From: Cerasicoccus arenae
GTDB taxonomy: Bacteria; Verrucomicrobiota; Verrucomicrobiia; Opitutales; Cerasicoccaceae
Length of the DNA: 50,751 bases
Assembly: GCF_014651635.1 (NCBI RefSeq)
Contig: NZ_BMXG01000023.1
Span: forward strand, 1-50,751
Direction: 5' to 3'
This document shows positions 36,369-44,565 of this stretch, in pieces. The translations under genes and the position numbers were made by a program. The notes under the pieces are model-generated. The model had not been told where the DNA came from. It searched no databases and saw only the letters and a program-made list of their open reading frames with translations. Position 1 is the first letter of the stretch. Each line of letters begins with the position of its first letter.

Positions 36369-37370
36369 ATGAACTTTGCGATACTTGGAGCCGGAGCCTG
36401 GGGCACGGCAATGGCGATACAACTTCATCGTGCTGGCAATCGGGTGACGCTGGCACCGCGTCGGATGGAACACGCACTCGCACTTGCCTCAGAGCGGGAA
36501 AATCGCGATTACCTGCCAGGGTATGCATTGCCGTCAGATATCCAGATCGGCTGTGAAATTGCCCCGGTGCTGATGGAGGCCGATTACGTCATTTTGGCCT
36601 GTCCGTCGACTGGTCTACGTGAACTCTGCGAAAAGGTTCGTGATGCATTACTCGGTGCAGAGCAGCTCAAGATGGCCATCGCCTTGTGCAAAGGCTATGA
36701 GCGCGAGACCCTCCGTGCCCCCGCAGAAATCGTCCAAGACCTTTTGCCTGAGTTGACTGCCGCCGTGCTTTCGGGGCCAACATTTGCGGGGGAAGTCGCA
36801 GCGGGCAAACCAACCGCGATTGTGCTCGCGGCTGAGGGTGACGCTGATCAACTCCTCGAAGCACAGCATGCCATTAGCAGCGAAAGTTTGCGCGTTTATC
36901 GGAGCAACGACCTGCATGGTGTGGAGCTCGGTGGTAGCTTGAAAAATGTCTATGCAATCGGAGCCGGTCTTTGTGATGGCTTGAAACTTGGTGACAACGC
37001 CAAGGCTGCCTATTTAACCCGTGCGCTTGCTGAAATGGTGCGCCTCGGGGCAGCGCTCGGCGGCAAGCCAGAAACCTTTTACGGCCTGAGCGGCTTCGGC
37101 GACCTGATTGCTACCTGTAATGGTGAATGGAGCCGTAATCGCACTTTTGGCGAAGCCTTGGCAAAGGGGCAGGGGATCGATGAACTACTCTCTGGCCGGA
37201 AGACCGTGGTGGAAGGCTACTGGGCTGCGCAATGTGTACAGGATATGGCCAAGAAAGTTGGTGTCGATGCGCCGATTTTGGGTGAAATTCACCGTGTTTG
37301 CTACTCGAAAGGGCATCCCACAGAGGTCGTGAGCAACCTGATGGGCCGTCAGCTCAAGGCCGAACATTGA
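36369..37370 (+). CDS. gpsA: glycerol-3-phosphate dehydrogenase [NAD(P)+]
   Basis: GpsA reduces dihydroxyacetone phosphate to sn-glycerol 3-phosphate for phospholipid synthesis. The 333-residue product has the dinucleotide-binding loop GAGAWGTAMAI at residues 7-17, SGPTFAGEVAAGKPTA near 135, the catalytic lysine region GGSLKNVYAIGAGLCDGL near 194, and the SGFGDLIATC segment. It is complete and stands alone, divergent from the monooxygenase. Confidence 0.97.
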   Translation: MNFAILGAGAWGTAMAIQLHRAGNRVTLAPRRMEHALALASERENRDYLPGYALPSDIQIGCEIAPVLMEADYVILACPSTGLRELCEKVRDALLGAEQLKMAIALCKGYERETLRAPAEIVQDLLPELTAAVLSGPTFAGEVAAGKPTAIVLAAEGDADQLLEAQHAISSESLRVYRSNDLHGVELGGSLKNVYAIGAGLCDGLKLGDNAKAAYLTRALAEMVRLGAALGGKPETFYGLSGFGDLIATCNGEWSRNRTFGEALAKGQGIDELLSGRKTVVEGYWAAQCVQDMAKKVGVDAPILGEIHRVCYSKGHPTEVVSNLMGRQLKAEH

Positions 37371-37442
37371 TTTGTTTGCGAACCGTGGCTACATTGAGAT
37401 GCGTTAGTGCATTCTTTCAGTAGGATGAAGGGAGGGTTCCAG

Positions 37443-38012
37443 CTAGATGCTGATTACGCCATTGAGCAAACGCGGGCTGTCGGCAGTGGGAAAATCGCCA
37501 TCGTTCCAGGTGAGGGACGAGAAATGGTTGGCGTTGGTCTCAAGCCAATCGAGTATGACGACTTCCTCATCATGGCCGCCCGCGTGGCCGCGATAGATGA
37601 GCAATGAGAGCAACCCACCCGGCTTCAGAAGCTGAAGGCAGGCGTCTAGCGCACTGCGAGTTGTAGCTGCTGTCGTGATGATTTGTTTGTCCGAGCCAGG
37701 TAGGTAGCCAAGATTGAAAACAATCGCTTGGACGTGCCCTTGCCAGTCTTGGGGGGCCAGTGAAAGCAGGTTTGCATGGTCGCCTTCGGTCAAGATGACA
37801 CGGTCGAGTAGGCTGGCGATGGTCAAGCGTTGCTGTGTGGTGGACAATGCAGTTGCCTGCCGGTCAATGGCGAGCACGCGGCCCGCTGACCCGACTAGTC
37901 GCGCGAGTAGCAGCGTGTCGTGACCGTTGCCCGCCGTGGCGTCTATCGCGTAGTCTCCTGCCTGAATCGTATCACTGAGTTGGGTGTGAGCGACTTGCGT
38001 TAAACGGGCCAT
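37443..38012 (-). CDS. mnmM: MnmM/YtqB-like tRNA wobble-uridine methyltransferase
   Basis: The 189-residue SAM enzyme shows DYAIDATAGNGHDTLLLA (motif I) at about residues 20-37, the FNLGYLPGSDK stretch near residue 100 that is typical of the PF06962 family (YtqB), and the KPGGLLSLLIYRGHAGG segment. B. subtilis YtqB (MnmM) methylates nm5s2U34 of tRNA to mnm5s2U34; this is an established function for the family. It lies 25 bases downstream of an FAD oxidoreductase on the same strand, which could supply the nm5 substrate (see findings). Confidence 0.85.
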   Translation of the reverse strand: MARLTQVAHTQLSDTIQAGDYAIDATAGNGHDTLLLARLVGSAGRVLAIDRQATALSTTQQRLTIASLLDRVILTEGDHANLLSLAPQDWQGHVQAIVFNLGYLPGSDKQIITTAATTRSALDACLQLLKPGGLLSLLIYRGHAGGHDEEVVILDWLETNANHFSSLTWNDGDFPTADSPRLLNGVISI

Positions 38013-38037
38013 GGCAAATTGAAATCAAAAGGGGGGG

Positions 38038-39096
38038 CTACTTTTTGCGGCGAGGAGGATTAAGGCCGAAGTTGCAGTCAGGGGGGAGGGGGGTATCGCT
38101 GGTCAGGTGGTCCGCAAAGCGTTGAGCCAGCCAGGGGATGAAGACATTGCCCTTGGAGCCGAAGCCGTTGAAGACGCCAATGCGAGGATGATCAGGGTGC
38201 CAGCCTGCACGCGGTATGTGGTCGCCGGCTGCACAACGAATGCCTGCACGATGACCGGTGACGCTCAGCTCGTGCGTGGGTAACGTCGCTTCGACCTGAT
38301 GAAGTATTTCGTCGCGTCCGGTGGGCGTGGTTTCGAGATCGGTTTTGCCGCGGCCATAGGTCGAACCACACCAGGCACTTCCGTCGGGCTGAGGAATGAT
38401 CCACTTGCCGCGATTTACAGGATGCGTGGGAAAGGGTTGGTCTGACTTGAGGGTGAGAATCTCGCCTTTGTTGGGCTGGAAATTAAATTCTCGAAAGAAG
38501 GGATTCTCCAAGATGCGCCAGCCCTCGGCGAAGATGATCCGCTCGGCCGTTTGATCGCGCCAACGGACTTCATTTTCGGTGACAACGAATTCGGCGTGAT
38601 CGAACTCTGCATCGCAAAGTATGTCGTGTTCGCGGAAGTATGTCTGGAGGTAATCGAGCAGTGGATTTGTTTCGACGTAGCCACTGTGGTTGATGAACAA
38701 GCCTCCGTGATCATCGTTGAGCGGCGCATTTTCGCTGGGTGCCATGAACTCACCAAGGTAAGGCGTAAAGCGTTCGTCGGCTTGTCGCTTTTCAAGGTAG
38801 TCGTGTTCCTTCTCACTGGCAACCAAGCGCAGGATGGGTGCGGGACGAAAAAACACACGTCCGAACTGCTCCGCCATCTCGTCAAAAAACTGTCGTGCGA
38901 CTGGCAAGCAGTCCTCGATCCGCCAAGCTAGAGTGAGGCGCTGCCCCTGGACGGGATTAACCATGCCAGCGGCGACTCGCGAAGAACTCGTGCGATGACC
39001 GTCATCTATGATGCGCACGGTGTGCCCACGTTGGTGAAGTTCCCACGCCAACACGCTGCCAGCCATACCTTGACCGACAATGATTGTATTAGTCAT
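38038..39096 (-). CDS. FAD-dependent oxidoreductase, DadA/MnmC-oxidase-like
   Basis: The 352-residue protein has an N-terminal FAD-binding loop IIVGQGMAGSVLAWEL (residues 5-20), followed by SSRVAAGMVNPVQGQRL near residue 41-57, and a C-terminal GFGSKGNVFIPWLA segment. The layout matches amine/glycine oxidases of the DAO family, including the oxidase half of MnmC. ATG 39094-39096 gives MTNTIIVGQG, and the longer frame adds eight residues. It is the upstream gene of a two-gene set with the MnmM-like methyltransferase, 25 bases apart. Confidence 0.85.
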   Translation of the reverse strand: MTNTIIVGQGMAGSVLAWELHQRGHTVRIIDDGHRTSSSRVAAGMVNPVQGQRLTLAWRIEDCLPVARQFFDEMAEQFGRVFFRPAPILRLVASEKEHDYLEKRQADERFTPYLGEFMAPSENAPLNDDHGGLFINHSGYVETNPLLDYLQTYFREHDILCDAEFDHAEFVVTENEVRWRDQTAERIIFAEGWRILENPFFREFNFQPNKGEILTLKSDQPFPTHPVNRGKWIIPQPDGSAWCGSTYGRGKTDLETTPTGRDEILHQVEATLPTHELSVTGHRAGIRCAAGDHIPRAGWHPDHPRIGVFNGFGSKGNVFIPWLAQRFADHLTSDTPLPPDCNFGLNPPRRKK

Positions 39097-39183
39097 GAAA
39101 CGGATAATCCTTTGGCCCATCCAGTGCTCGCCGTAAAGCCGATTTGCTTCATCGGCTTCTGGCGAGCACGGAGATTCAGTGGC

Positions 39184-42100
39184 CTAGCGATAGAGATATG
39201 GCTCGGTGCCCAGTGTGCCACGTAGTTGATTGATACGACCAGGGCTACGATAAATAGCCAAGGTTTCACGGGCGTGCTCAAGGCTAGCATGGAGGTCGAG
39301 TTGCTGCGCACCTTGGTCTTCGCCGGCGTGCTTTTCAATCTCGGCCTTGAGATAGGCGTTGTGCCGTTCCCACAGGTTCACTTCCACTTGCTGACGGCAG
39401 GCTAGACGGGCTTGATACCAGTCGCTCTCCATCATGGCTTTGCGGGAGAAGAGATCGCGAATTTCTGGATCGGCGAGTGTTTTTCCCTCGTATTCGCCGT
39501 CGCGCATAATGTGAAGCAGGGCCTTCAGCGGCGGACAAGCGCCGTCGATGGAACCATCCTCAAAATACAGTGCGGACACGCGTTCGTGGGTGGCCAGAAT
39601 GTTATCCATGCCGTCTGCGTATAGATCAAGGCCTTGCAGTTCTGGCTTGAGCATTTCATCGGTTAGCACAGCGGCTGGGTTACCGAATACGCGGCCAAAG
39701 TAATGGCGAACAAAGCGAGCCGTGATGCGGTAGCCGAGGACACTTGAGCGTACCGTTTTGCCATTGAATTCCACATCGGGCACAGCTTCGAGCATACCAT
39801 CGGAAATGAGCGCTTCTGGGTCGCGTTCACGTGGCTTCATGCGGCTCCAAACCTCGGGCACGAGTAGCGAAATGTCGTGGTCCACACGGTTTTTCGGGCC
39901 GACGTAACCTGCCGCAGTGATGAAGGGCTGGTAGCCAGTCAGAACGAAGGACACGAGCGCGTTGTTGAGGTCAACAATTGGTGGCAGGGCATTGAATGGC
40001 CCCTTGGTGAGTGCGCCTTCGGAACCGGCTCCAGTCGTCGATGGGCTCTTGCCTGTCATCGACGAAATAATCTCCATGAAGAACTCTGGCAGTGGGAGAT
40101 AATGGATTGGGTTGAAAACCGCGAGTGAGCGAACACCATCTTGCGGTGGATTGTTGCGACGGCCTGGCAGCACGGCGTTGACCGGCATGGGCACGCCTTG
40201 CTCTTCACCGATTCGGCGGAATAAACGCACGCCAACTTCGCCCAAGTAGAAATTACGCGGGTCAACGAGGTCGTCGCGGTCTTGCAAGTAACGTGGGTTT
40301 TTGGTCGGCGCGCCATCGACGATGCGCGGGTTGGAATTGATGACCATGTACTGGCTACGCTCATCGGCGAGACAGGCCTTGATGGCCTCTTGCATCGGTT
40401 CGGTATATTGCTCGAAGCGGATGGCGTCTTCGGTCAGATCCGTGATGAACTCACGGCTGAGTGGTTCGTAGTTGGAGAAGAAATTGCCCGCTTTGGACAT
40501 ATCCAACTCCGTGCGCTTGTCGTAGCCGCGATGGATTGCATCATCCGGACGTTGGAAGAGGCGGAACTCGCAGTTTTCGATGAACTTGACCGAGGGGTTG
40601 CTGTAGCGCTGATTGAGATTTGGGATGACATCCGTTGGCATAACGACAGCTGCGGAAATATCGTCCTCAGTCTGAAGCTTCGCGGCGGGATTGAAATCCT
40701 TACGTAGGCCAAAGATGCGCCATGAGCCGTCTTCGTTGTAGCCGATGCGCAAATATTGGGTGACCAAGCGCATTTCCTTGTATTTAAGCCAGTTGCCAGA
40801 GGAACCGTTGACGCTGTCCACACTGAAACGGCTGCGCCAGTCGCCCTCCCAGTCTTCTTTGTAGAAGCGCTTGAGGATAAAGACGAATTCTTTGATGTAG
40901 AAGGGAATGTCCCGCAGCCACGCATTGTATTCGTCGGTGTATTCTGGAGCGGGTGTGAGTAGCTTGATTACGGAGCCCAGCGTGCGCTCGTTACTGAGGA
41001 CTTTACGACCGTTCGGGCGATTTTTCGAATCGTCTTTGAACCGCATGCCGTATTCCTTGGCAATGATTTCTCCCACGCGGGCAAAGTCTGCCTCGAAATC
41101 GGCGACAATGACCGGTGCGTAGATAATAGCGTCGGAAATGGACTTGGAGATTTCCGACTTGCCGCCGCCGGAGACCGTGCAGGGTTTGTGGCAGAAGGTG
41201 CCTTCGGCAGTCGTGCCAACGAGGCGCCAGCGTCGACCTTCGGTTGCGGGGCGGAGCATCTCAATCTTGTAACCCGATGGCATCACGTAAGTGATGTGGG
41301 GGCGGAGGCGCATGCATACGCGGCCATCGCTTTTGCCCCAGCACACGGTTTGCTCGGCCAGCGAAATTTCGGTATCCTCGGGCACGTAATGAATGTCCGG
41401 ATATTCCTTATCGATGGCGAAGCCCTCGGGTTGCCGGACAGCCCGGTCACCCAGCAATTGCATTGCCTGCTCGAAGGAATGGTCGAGCTCGGGGATGTAT
41501 TTGGCCAAGCGGAATTCTTCGCCCAAGTCGTAGCTTGGGAACGCGATGGCACCGCCAGCGTGTTCTTCTTCAGCCAAGCCATATAAATTGGCGGCAAAGC
41601 TGATCTGAGTCTTCACCTCCTTTTTGCAATAGCCAAAATAGTTGTCTGCAATGATGGTGACAATAACGCCGCTGGCGTCACGAGCGGTTAGCTTGAACGC
41701 TGAGCCGCCGTTGTAGAGTTCGTCATCTTTGCTCCAGCACATACCTTGGCGCTTTTGGAGCTCGGTGGCTTCATCGATATGAGGCAGGCCAAGTTCTTTC
41801 TTGGTTTTGGTTATCAGGTGCGGGGCGAGGATTACGCAGCCAGTATGGCCAGTCCAGTGGCGCACGTCGACGGCAGCGTCGTTTTCTGGAAGAAACGGAT
41901 CGCCTGCATTGCCGAAAATACTTTCCACAAAGTCGAGATTGCTGACGAGGTTACCGGGCGCAAAAAAGCGTACTTCGTAGCGTTTTTCCGAGATAATGCC
42001 CTCCACGCCGGGGCATACAACGGGACGCATGAGTAGGGATGCCCAGACTTCGGCGGGCTTAGGCAATTCTGAGGTGAAGGGAAGTTGCTTGAGCTCGGAG

Positions 42101-42648
42101 GGCGGGTTGAGCGCCTCGGTTAGCATACGGGCAAATGTGAGCTTCGGCACCGAAAGCTTGTCTGCTGGAATTGGCAAACCGCCTTCGGCGACGTGGAAGA
42201 CACCCTTGGTCGTGCGACGATCATTCTTCGGGTTGTGGAGCACGCCGTTGTGGACGCGGTAGCTCTTGATGATATCCGAGGAAAATTCGTCCTTGTCTGG
42301 TGGCATGCAGAGCACACGGGCGAGGCCATGGCGGTCCAGACAAAGCGTGCTGTGAGGCAGGCGAGGGCGGGGCTCCGTTTCGGGCAAATCAGCAAGATAT
42401 TTATCGATGAAATTCTGGGCGCGTTGGTCAACCGGGCTCAAGTGACCGGCCAAAAGGCGGGTCTGCTCCTGGTATTGCGCTAGCAGGCCTTTGGCCAAGC
42501 GCATGAAAGGGTAATTTGCCTCCTCTCCAACGATGGGCTGCTTGAGGCCCGCGAGTTTCAGATTGGCGTACTCAATCAGAAAGGGGTCGCGAGATACAGC
42601 GCGGCGTTCGTCGTTCGGCATTAGTCCAATAGCGGTTTCCAGATTCAT
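39184..42648 (-). CDS. very large protein, possible PPi-type phosphoenolpyruvate carboxykinase
   Basis: The 1154-residue protein has no signal peptide or membrane segments. Its size matches the PPi-dependent PEP carboxykinases of Propionibacterium and Entamoeba, which run about 1130-1160 residues, and it contains segments that I associate with that group: DNYFGYCKKEVKTQI at about 335-349 and a phosphate-loop-like CTVSGGGKSEISKS at 490-503. Later come PNLNQRYSNPSVKF and RVDHDISLLVPEVWSRM. PPi-PEPCK would convert PEP, CO2 and phosphate to oxaloacetate and pyrophosphate. The call is by memory of family features without alignment. It is divergent from a GbsR-type regulator. Confidence 0.55.
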   Translation of the reverse strand: MNLETAIGLMPNDERRAVSRDPFLIEYANLKLAGLKQPIVGEEANYPFMRLAKGLLAQYQEQTRLLAGHLSPVDQRAQNFIDKYLADLPETEPRPRLPHSTLCLDRHGLARVLCMPPDKDEFSSDIIKSYRVHNGVLHNPKNDRRTTKGVFHVAEGGLPIPADKLSVPKLTFARMLTEALNPPSELKQLPFTSELPKPAEVWASLLMRPVVCPGVEGIISEKRYEVRFFAPGNLVSNLDFVESIFGNAGDPFLPENDAAVDVRHWTGHTGCVILAPHLITKTKKELGLPHIDEATELQKRQGMCWSKDDELYNGGSAFKLTARDASGVIVTIIADNYFGYCKKEVKTQISFAANLYGLAEEEHAGGAIAFPSYDLGEEFRLAKYIPELDHSFEQAMQLLGDRAVRQPEGFAIDKEYPDIHYVPEDTEISLAEQTVCWGKSDGRVCMRLRPHITYVMPSGYKIEMLRPATEGRRWRLVGTTAEGTFCHKPCTVSGGGKSEISKSISDAIIYAPVIVADFEADFARVGEIIAKEYGMRFKDDSKNRPNGRKVLSNERTLGSVIKLLTPAPEYTDEYNAWLRDIPFYIKEFVFILKRFYKEDWEGDWRSRFSVDSVNGSSGNWLKYKEMRLVTQYLRIGYNEDGSWRIFGLRKDFNPAAKLQTEDDISAAVVMPTDVIPNLNQRYSNPSVKFIENCEFRLFQRPDDAIHRGYDKRTELDMSKAGNFFSNYEPLSREFITDLTEDAIRFEQYTEPMQEAIKACLADERSQYMVINSNPRIVDGAPTKNPRYLQDRDDLVDPRNFYLGEVGVRLFRRIGEEQGVPMPVNAVLPGRRNNPPQDGVRSLAVFNPIHYLPLPEFFMEIISSMTGKSPSTTGAGSEGALTKGPFNALPPIVDLNNALVSFVLTGYQPFITAAGYVGPKNRVDHDISLLVPEVWSRMKPRERDPEALISDGMLEAVPDVEFNGKTVRSSVLGYRITARFVRHYFGRVFGNPAAVLTDEMLKPELQGLDLYADGMDNILATHERVSALYFEDGSIDGACPPLKALLHIMRDGEYEGKTLADPEIRDLFSRKAMMESDWYQARLACRQQVEVNLWERHNAYLKAEIEKHAGEDQGAQQLDLHASLEHARETLAIYRSPGRINQLRGTLGTEPYLYR

Positions 42649-42860
42649 TACGGCAGTGGTTATTATTCGTGTTTTTTAAAGGTCGCTAACTACCTCAATA
42701 GCAAAAAGAGGGCCAACAGTGAGGACAATGTTTTTCGCCCAAAGTATGCAGCTTGATCCTTTTGCTTTAAATTTTCTAATATTACGAAACGAATGAATAA
42801 GCATATTGAATCAATGGCAACTCGTTTCGATAAGTTTTTTTTTGCCAGCGATTATTATTG

Positions 42861-42886
42861 CGGTATCTGAATTTTCGGTAATTATT
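42861..42886. promoter_or_regulatory. operator-like motif, copy 1 (inverted)
   Basis: CGGTATCTGAATTTTCGGTA, followed by ATTATT, lies 10-36 bases before the GbsR-family start. On the reverse strand it contains ACCGAAAAT and TTCAGATACCG, elements found again at 43468-43492 and 43615-43639. The position in the divergent spacer suits an autoregulatory site that could also affect the large gene at 42648. Confidence 0.4.
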
Positions 42887-42896
42887 GAAAATCAAG

Positions 42897-43427
42897 ATGG
42901 AAACAACAAAACCAGTGATGACAGAGCTAGAGCAGGCGAGAGAAGATTTCGTCCGCCAATGGGGAGCCATGGGTAGCGCCTGGGGCATCAATCGCACCAT
43001 GGCCATGATTCACGCTTTGTTGATGACGAATCCTGAGCCAATGAACACCGACCAGATCATGGAGAAGATCCAGATCAGCCGGGGAAACGCCAACGCGAAT
43101 CTTCGCGAGTTGGTGGGTTGGGGGCTGCTGCGTCCAGTCGCTGTCATGGGCGAGCGTAAGGACTATTATGAGGCAGAAAAGGACGTCTGGAAGATGTTTT
43201 GCGCGATCACGCGTGAGCGTAAGCGTCGCGAAATCGAGCCAGCAATGGCGGTGATCAGCGATTGCGCCGCACGCACGGACAAACTGAAAACCGCTGAGGC
43301 CAAGGAGTTCACCAAGATGATGCGTGACTTGGGAGACTTTGTTGCCGCCGCCTCTACGGTAATGGATCGAATCTCTCGATCTGAACGCAGTAAAGTCGTT
43401 CCCGCCGCGCTGAAGCTCTTCGGCTAA
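42897..43427 (+). CDS. GbsR/MarR-family transcriptional regulator
   Basis: The 176-residue protein has the GbsR-type winged helix: WGAMGSAWGINRTMAMIHALL at about 22-42, then PMNTDQIMEKIQISRGNANANLRELVGWGL (quoted in part) with the recognition helix SRGNANANLREL near 63-74, and a dimerisation helix at the C-terminus. Members sense osmolytes or other small molecules. The ATG at 42897 is preferred over the TTG at 42885. The divergent gene is the putative PPi-PEPCK, and the plus-strand genes after it (43685-45324) are a short operon. Repeat motifs flank the gene on both sides. Confidence 0.88.
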   Translation: METTKPVMTELEQAREDFVRQWGAMGSAWGINRTMAMIHALLMTNPEPMNTDQIMEKIQISRGNANANLRELVGWGLLRPVAVMGERKDYYEAEKDVWKMFCAITRERKRREIEPAMAVISDCAARTDKLKTAEAKEFTKMMRDLGDFVAAASTVMDRISRSERSKVVPAALKLFG

Positions 43428-43459
43428 GAAACAACGTTCAACCTAGAAAGATAAATGCC

Positions 43460-43627
43460 ATGGACATAATTTTCAGAATTAATCGAAATTACAATAACAT
43501 CGCTGCGCCGCTTGCTGCTAAGACGAAGCGCAATGTGCGACCTGGTCGTCGTCGGCTCGGCCATGCGCTGGGTAACTTCGCTGGCGGCAATACGCTGACG
43601 TTTTATTTTAATTTAATTTTCAGATAA
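43460..43627 (+). CDS. possible small basic protein (55 residues)
   Basis: ATG 43460 to TAA 43625-43627 encodes 55 residues with an Arg/Lys-rich middle (KTKRNVRPGRRRLGHALGNF) and hydrophobic ends. The GC-rich middle looks coding-like, but each end is formed by a copy of the 25-bp repeat (IIFR near the start and LIFR at the end), so the frame could be an accident. No family is recognised. Confidence 0.3.
   Translation: MDIIFRINRNYNNIAAPLAAKTKRNVRPGRRRLGHALGNFAGGNTLTFYFNLIFR
43468..43492. repeat. 25-bp motif copy 2
   Basis: AATTTTCAGA begins both this copy and the one at 43615-43639; 19 of 25 positions match between them, with CGAAA and a final TAC also shared. The copies are 147 bases apart on the same strand. 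Confidence 0.5.
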
Positions 43628-43639
43628 TACCGAAAATAC
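43615..43639. repeat. 25-bp motif copy 3
   Basis: AATTTTCAGATAATACCGAA then AATAC. It lies 46-70 bases before the start at 43685 and holds the ATTTTCGGTA-TTAT element (reverse strand) that also occurs in copy 1. It is therefore a candidate regulator site for the operon 43685-45324. Confidence 0.5.
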
Positions 43640-43684
43640 GAAATCTATAATGCGACCATTTGGTCACCTTAAACAACCACGAAC

Positions 43685-44092
43685 ATGAATCCACTCATCA
43701 TCACTTACGCGCTTTACCTGCCGATCAGCATTGGGCTGACGGTGTGGGTTGGCAGAACACTTCACCGCCACGGCCGGATATTTCTTGTCGACGCCTGCGC
43801 TGGTAATCAAGAACTGGCGGACAGCATTAACCATTTGCTGATCGTTGGCTTTTACTTGGTCAATTTTGGCTTCGTGACGCTTTACTTGCGTTATGGGATG
43901 CGGCCCGAAACGACGGCCGAGATATTCGAGGCTCTCAGCGCGCGCATTGGCGTGGTGCTGCTGGTGCTTGGCGGCATGCACTTCTTCAACCTGTATCTGT
44001 TTAACCGGATGCGCAAGCGGGCCCAGCTTTGGGGCGCGCCGCCTCCGGTTCCCCCTACCGGGCAGATACACGCAACTGGAGCTGGGGACTAA
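43685..44092 (+). CDS. small integral membrane protein
   Basis: The 135-residue protein has three membrane helices (about residues 5-25, 50-72 and 88-110), joined by short loops, and a Pro-rich C-terminus. It is the first gene of a three-gene operon and its stop overlaps the next ATG by one base (TAATG). The pattern recalls the accessory membrane proteins found with DCC-family proteins, but no Pfam-type assignment is possible by eye. Confidence 0.7.
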   Translation: MNPLIITYALYLPISIGLTVWVGRTLHRHGRIFLVDACAGNQELADSINHLLIVGFYLVNFGFVTLYLRYGMRPETTAEIFEALSARIGVVLLVLGGMHFFNLYLFNRMRKRAQLWGAPPPVPPTGQIHATGAGD

Positions 44093-44553
44093 TGGACACG
44101 CAACCTAAGATTGACGAACTCACGGTTTTCTTTGATGCCGATTGCCAAATTTGCCGTCGGGCGCATCGGTGGATCGCCCGACAGCCCAAGTTTGTGCGGA
44201 TCAAATTCCTGCCTCTTCAAACGGAGAACCTGGTCGAGCGGTTTCCGGGCATTGACCAGTTCGACCTGCGGGAAGAACTGACGGTGCTGGGGCCGCAGGG
44301 GCAAATTTGGCAAGGGCTGGACGGCTGGCTAATGGTGCTCTGGGCGCTGGAAGTCTGGCGTGGGCGAGCAATTGAATTTGCGCAACCACATTGGCGACCG
44401 TTGGCGAGGCGATTGATTGTCGAGCTCTCGAACAATCGCTATCGGTTGTCGAGCCTACTAAGCAATGGCGACGAAGACGACCTGCGGGAGGTGCTTGCCC
44501 AACCCGCGCCAAGCTGTGCCCAAGACAACTGCGAATTGAAAGTTAATCCTTAA
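44092..44553 (+). CDS. DCC-family thiol-disulfide oxidoreductase-like protein (DUF393)
   Basis: The 153-residue protein begins with a thioredoxin-like segment containing FDADCQICRRAHRWI at residues 14-28, the D-x-x-C-x-x-C variant of the DCC motif. The rest (KFLPLQTENLVERFPG and ALEVWRGRAIEF) matches the DUF393 layout. Members are found near membrane or stress genes and may act in disulfide exchange. The ATG at 44092 shares a base with the preceding stop, so this is a coupled operon. Confidence 0.85.
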   Translation: MDTQPKIDELTVFFDADCQICRRAHRWIARQPKFVRIKFLPLQTENLVERFPGIDQFDLREELTVLGPQGQIWQGLDGWLMVLWALEVWRGRAIEFAQPHWRPLARRLIVELSNNRYRLSSLLSNGDEDDLREVLAQPAPSCAQDNCELKVNP

Positions 44554-44565
44554 GCACCACGAAAA

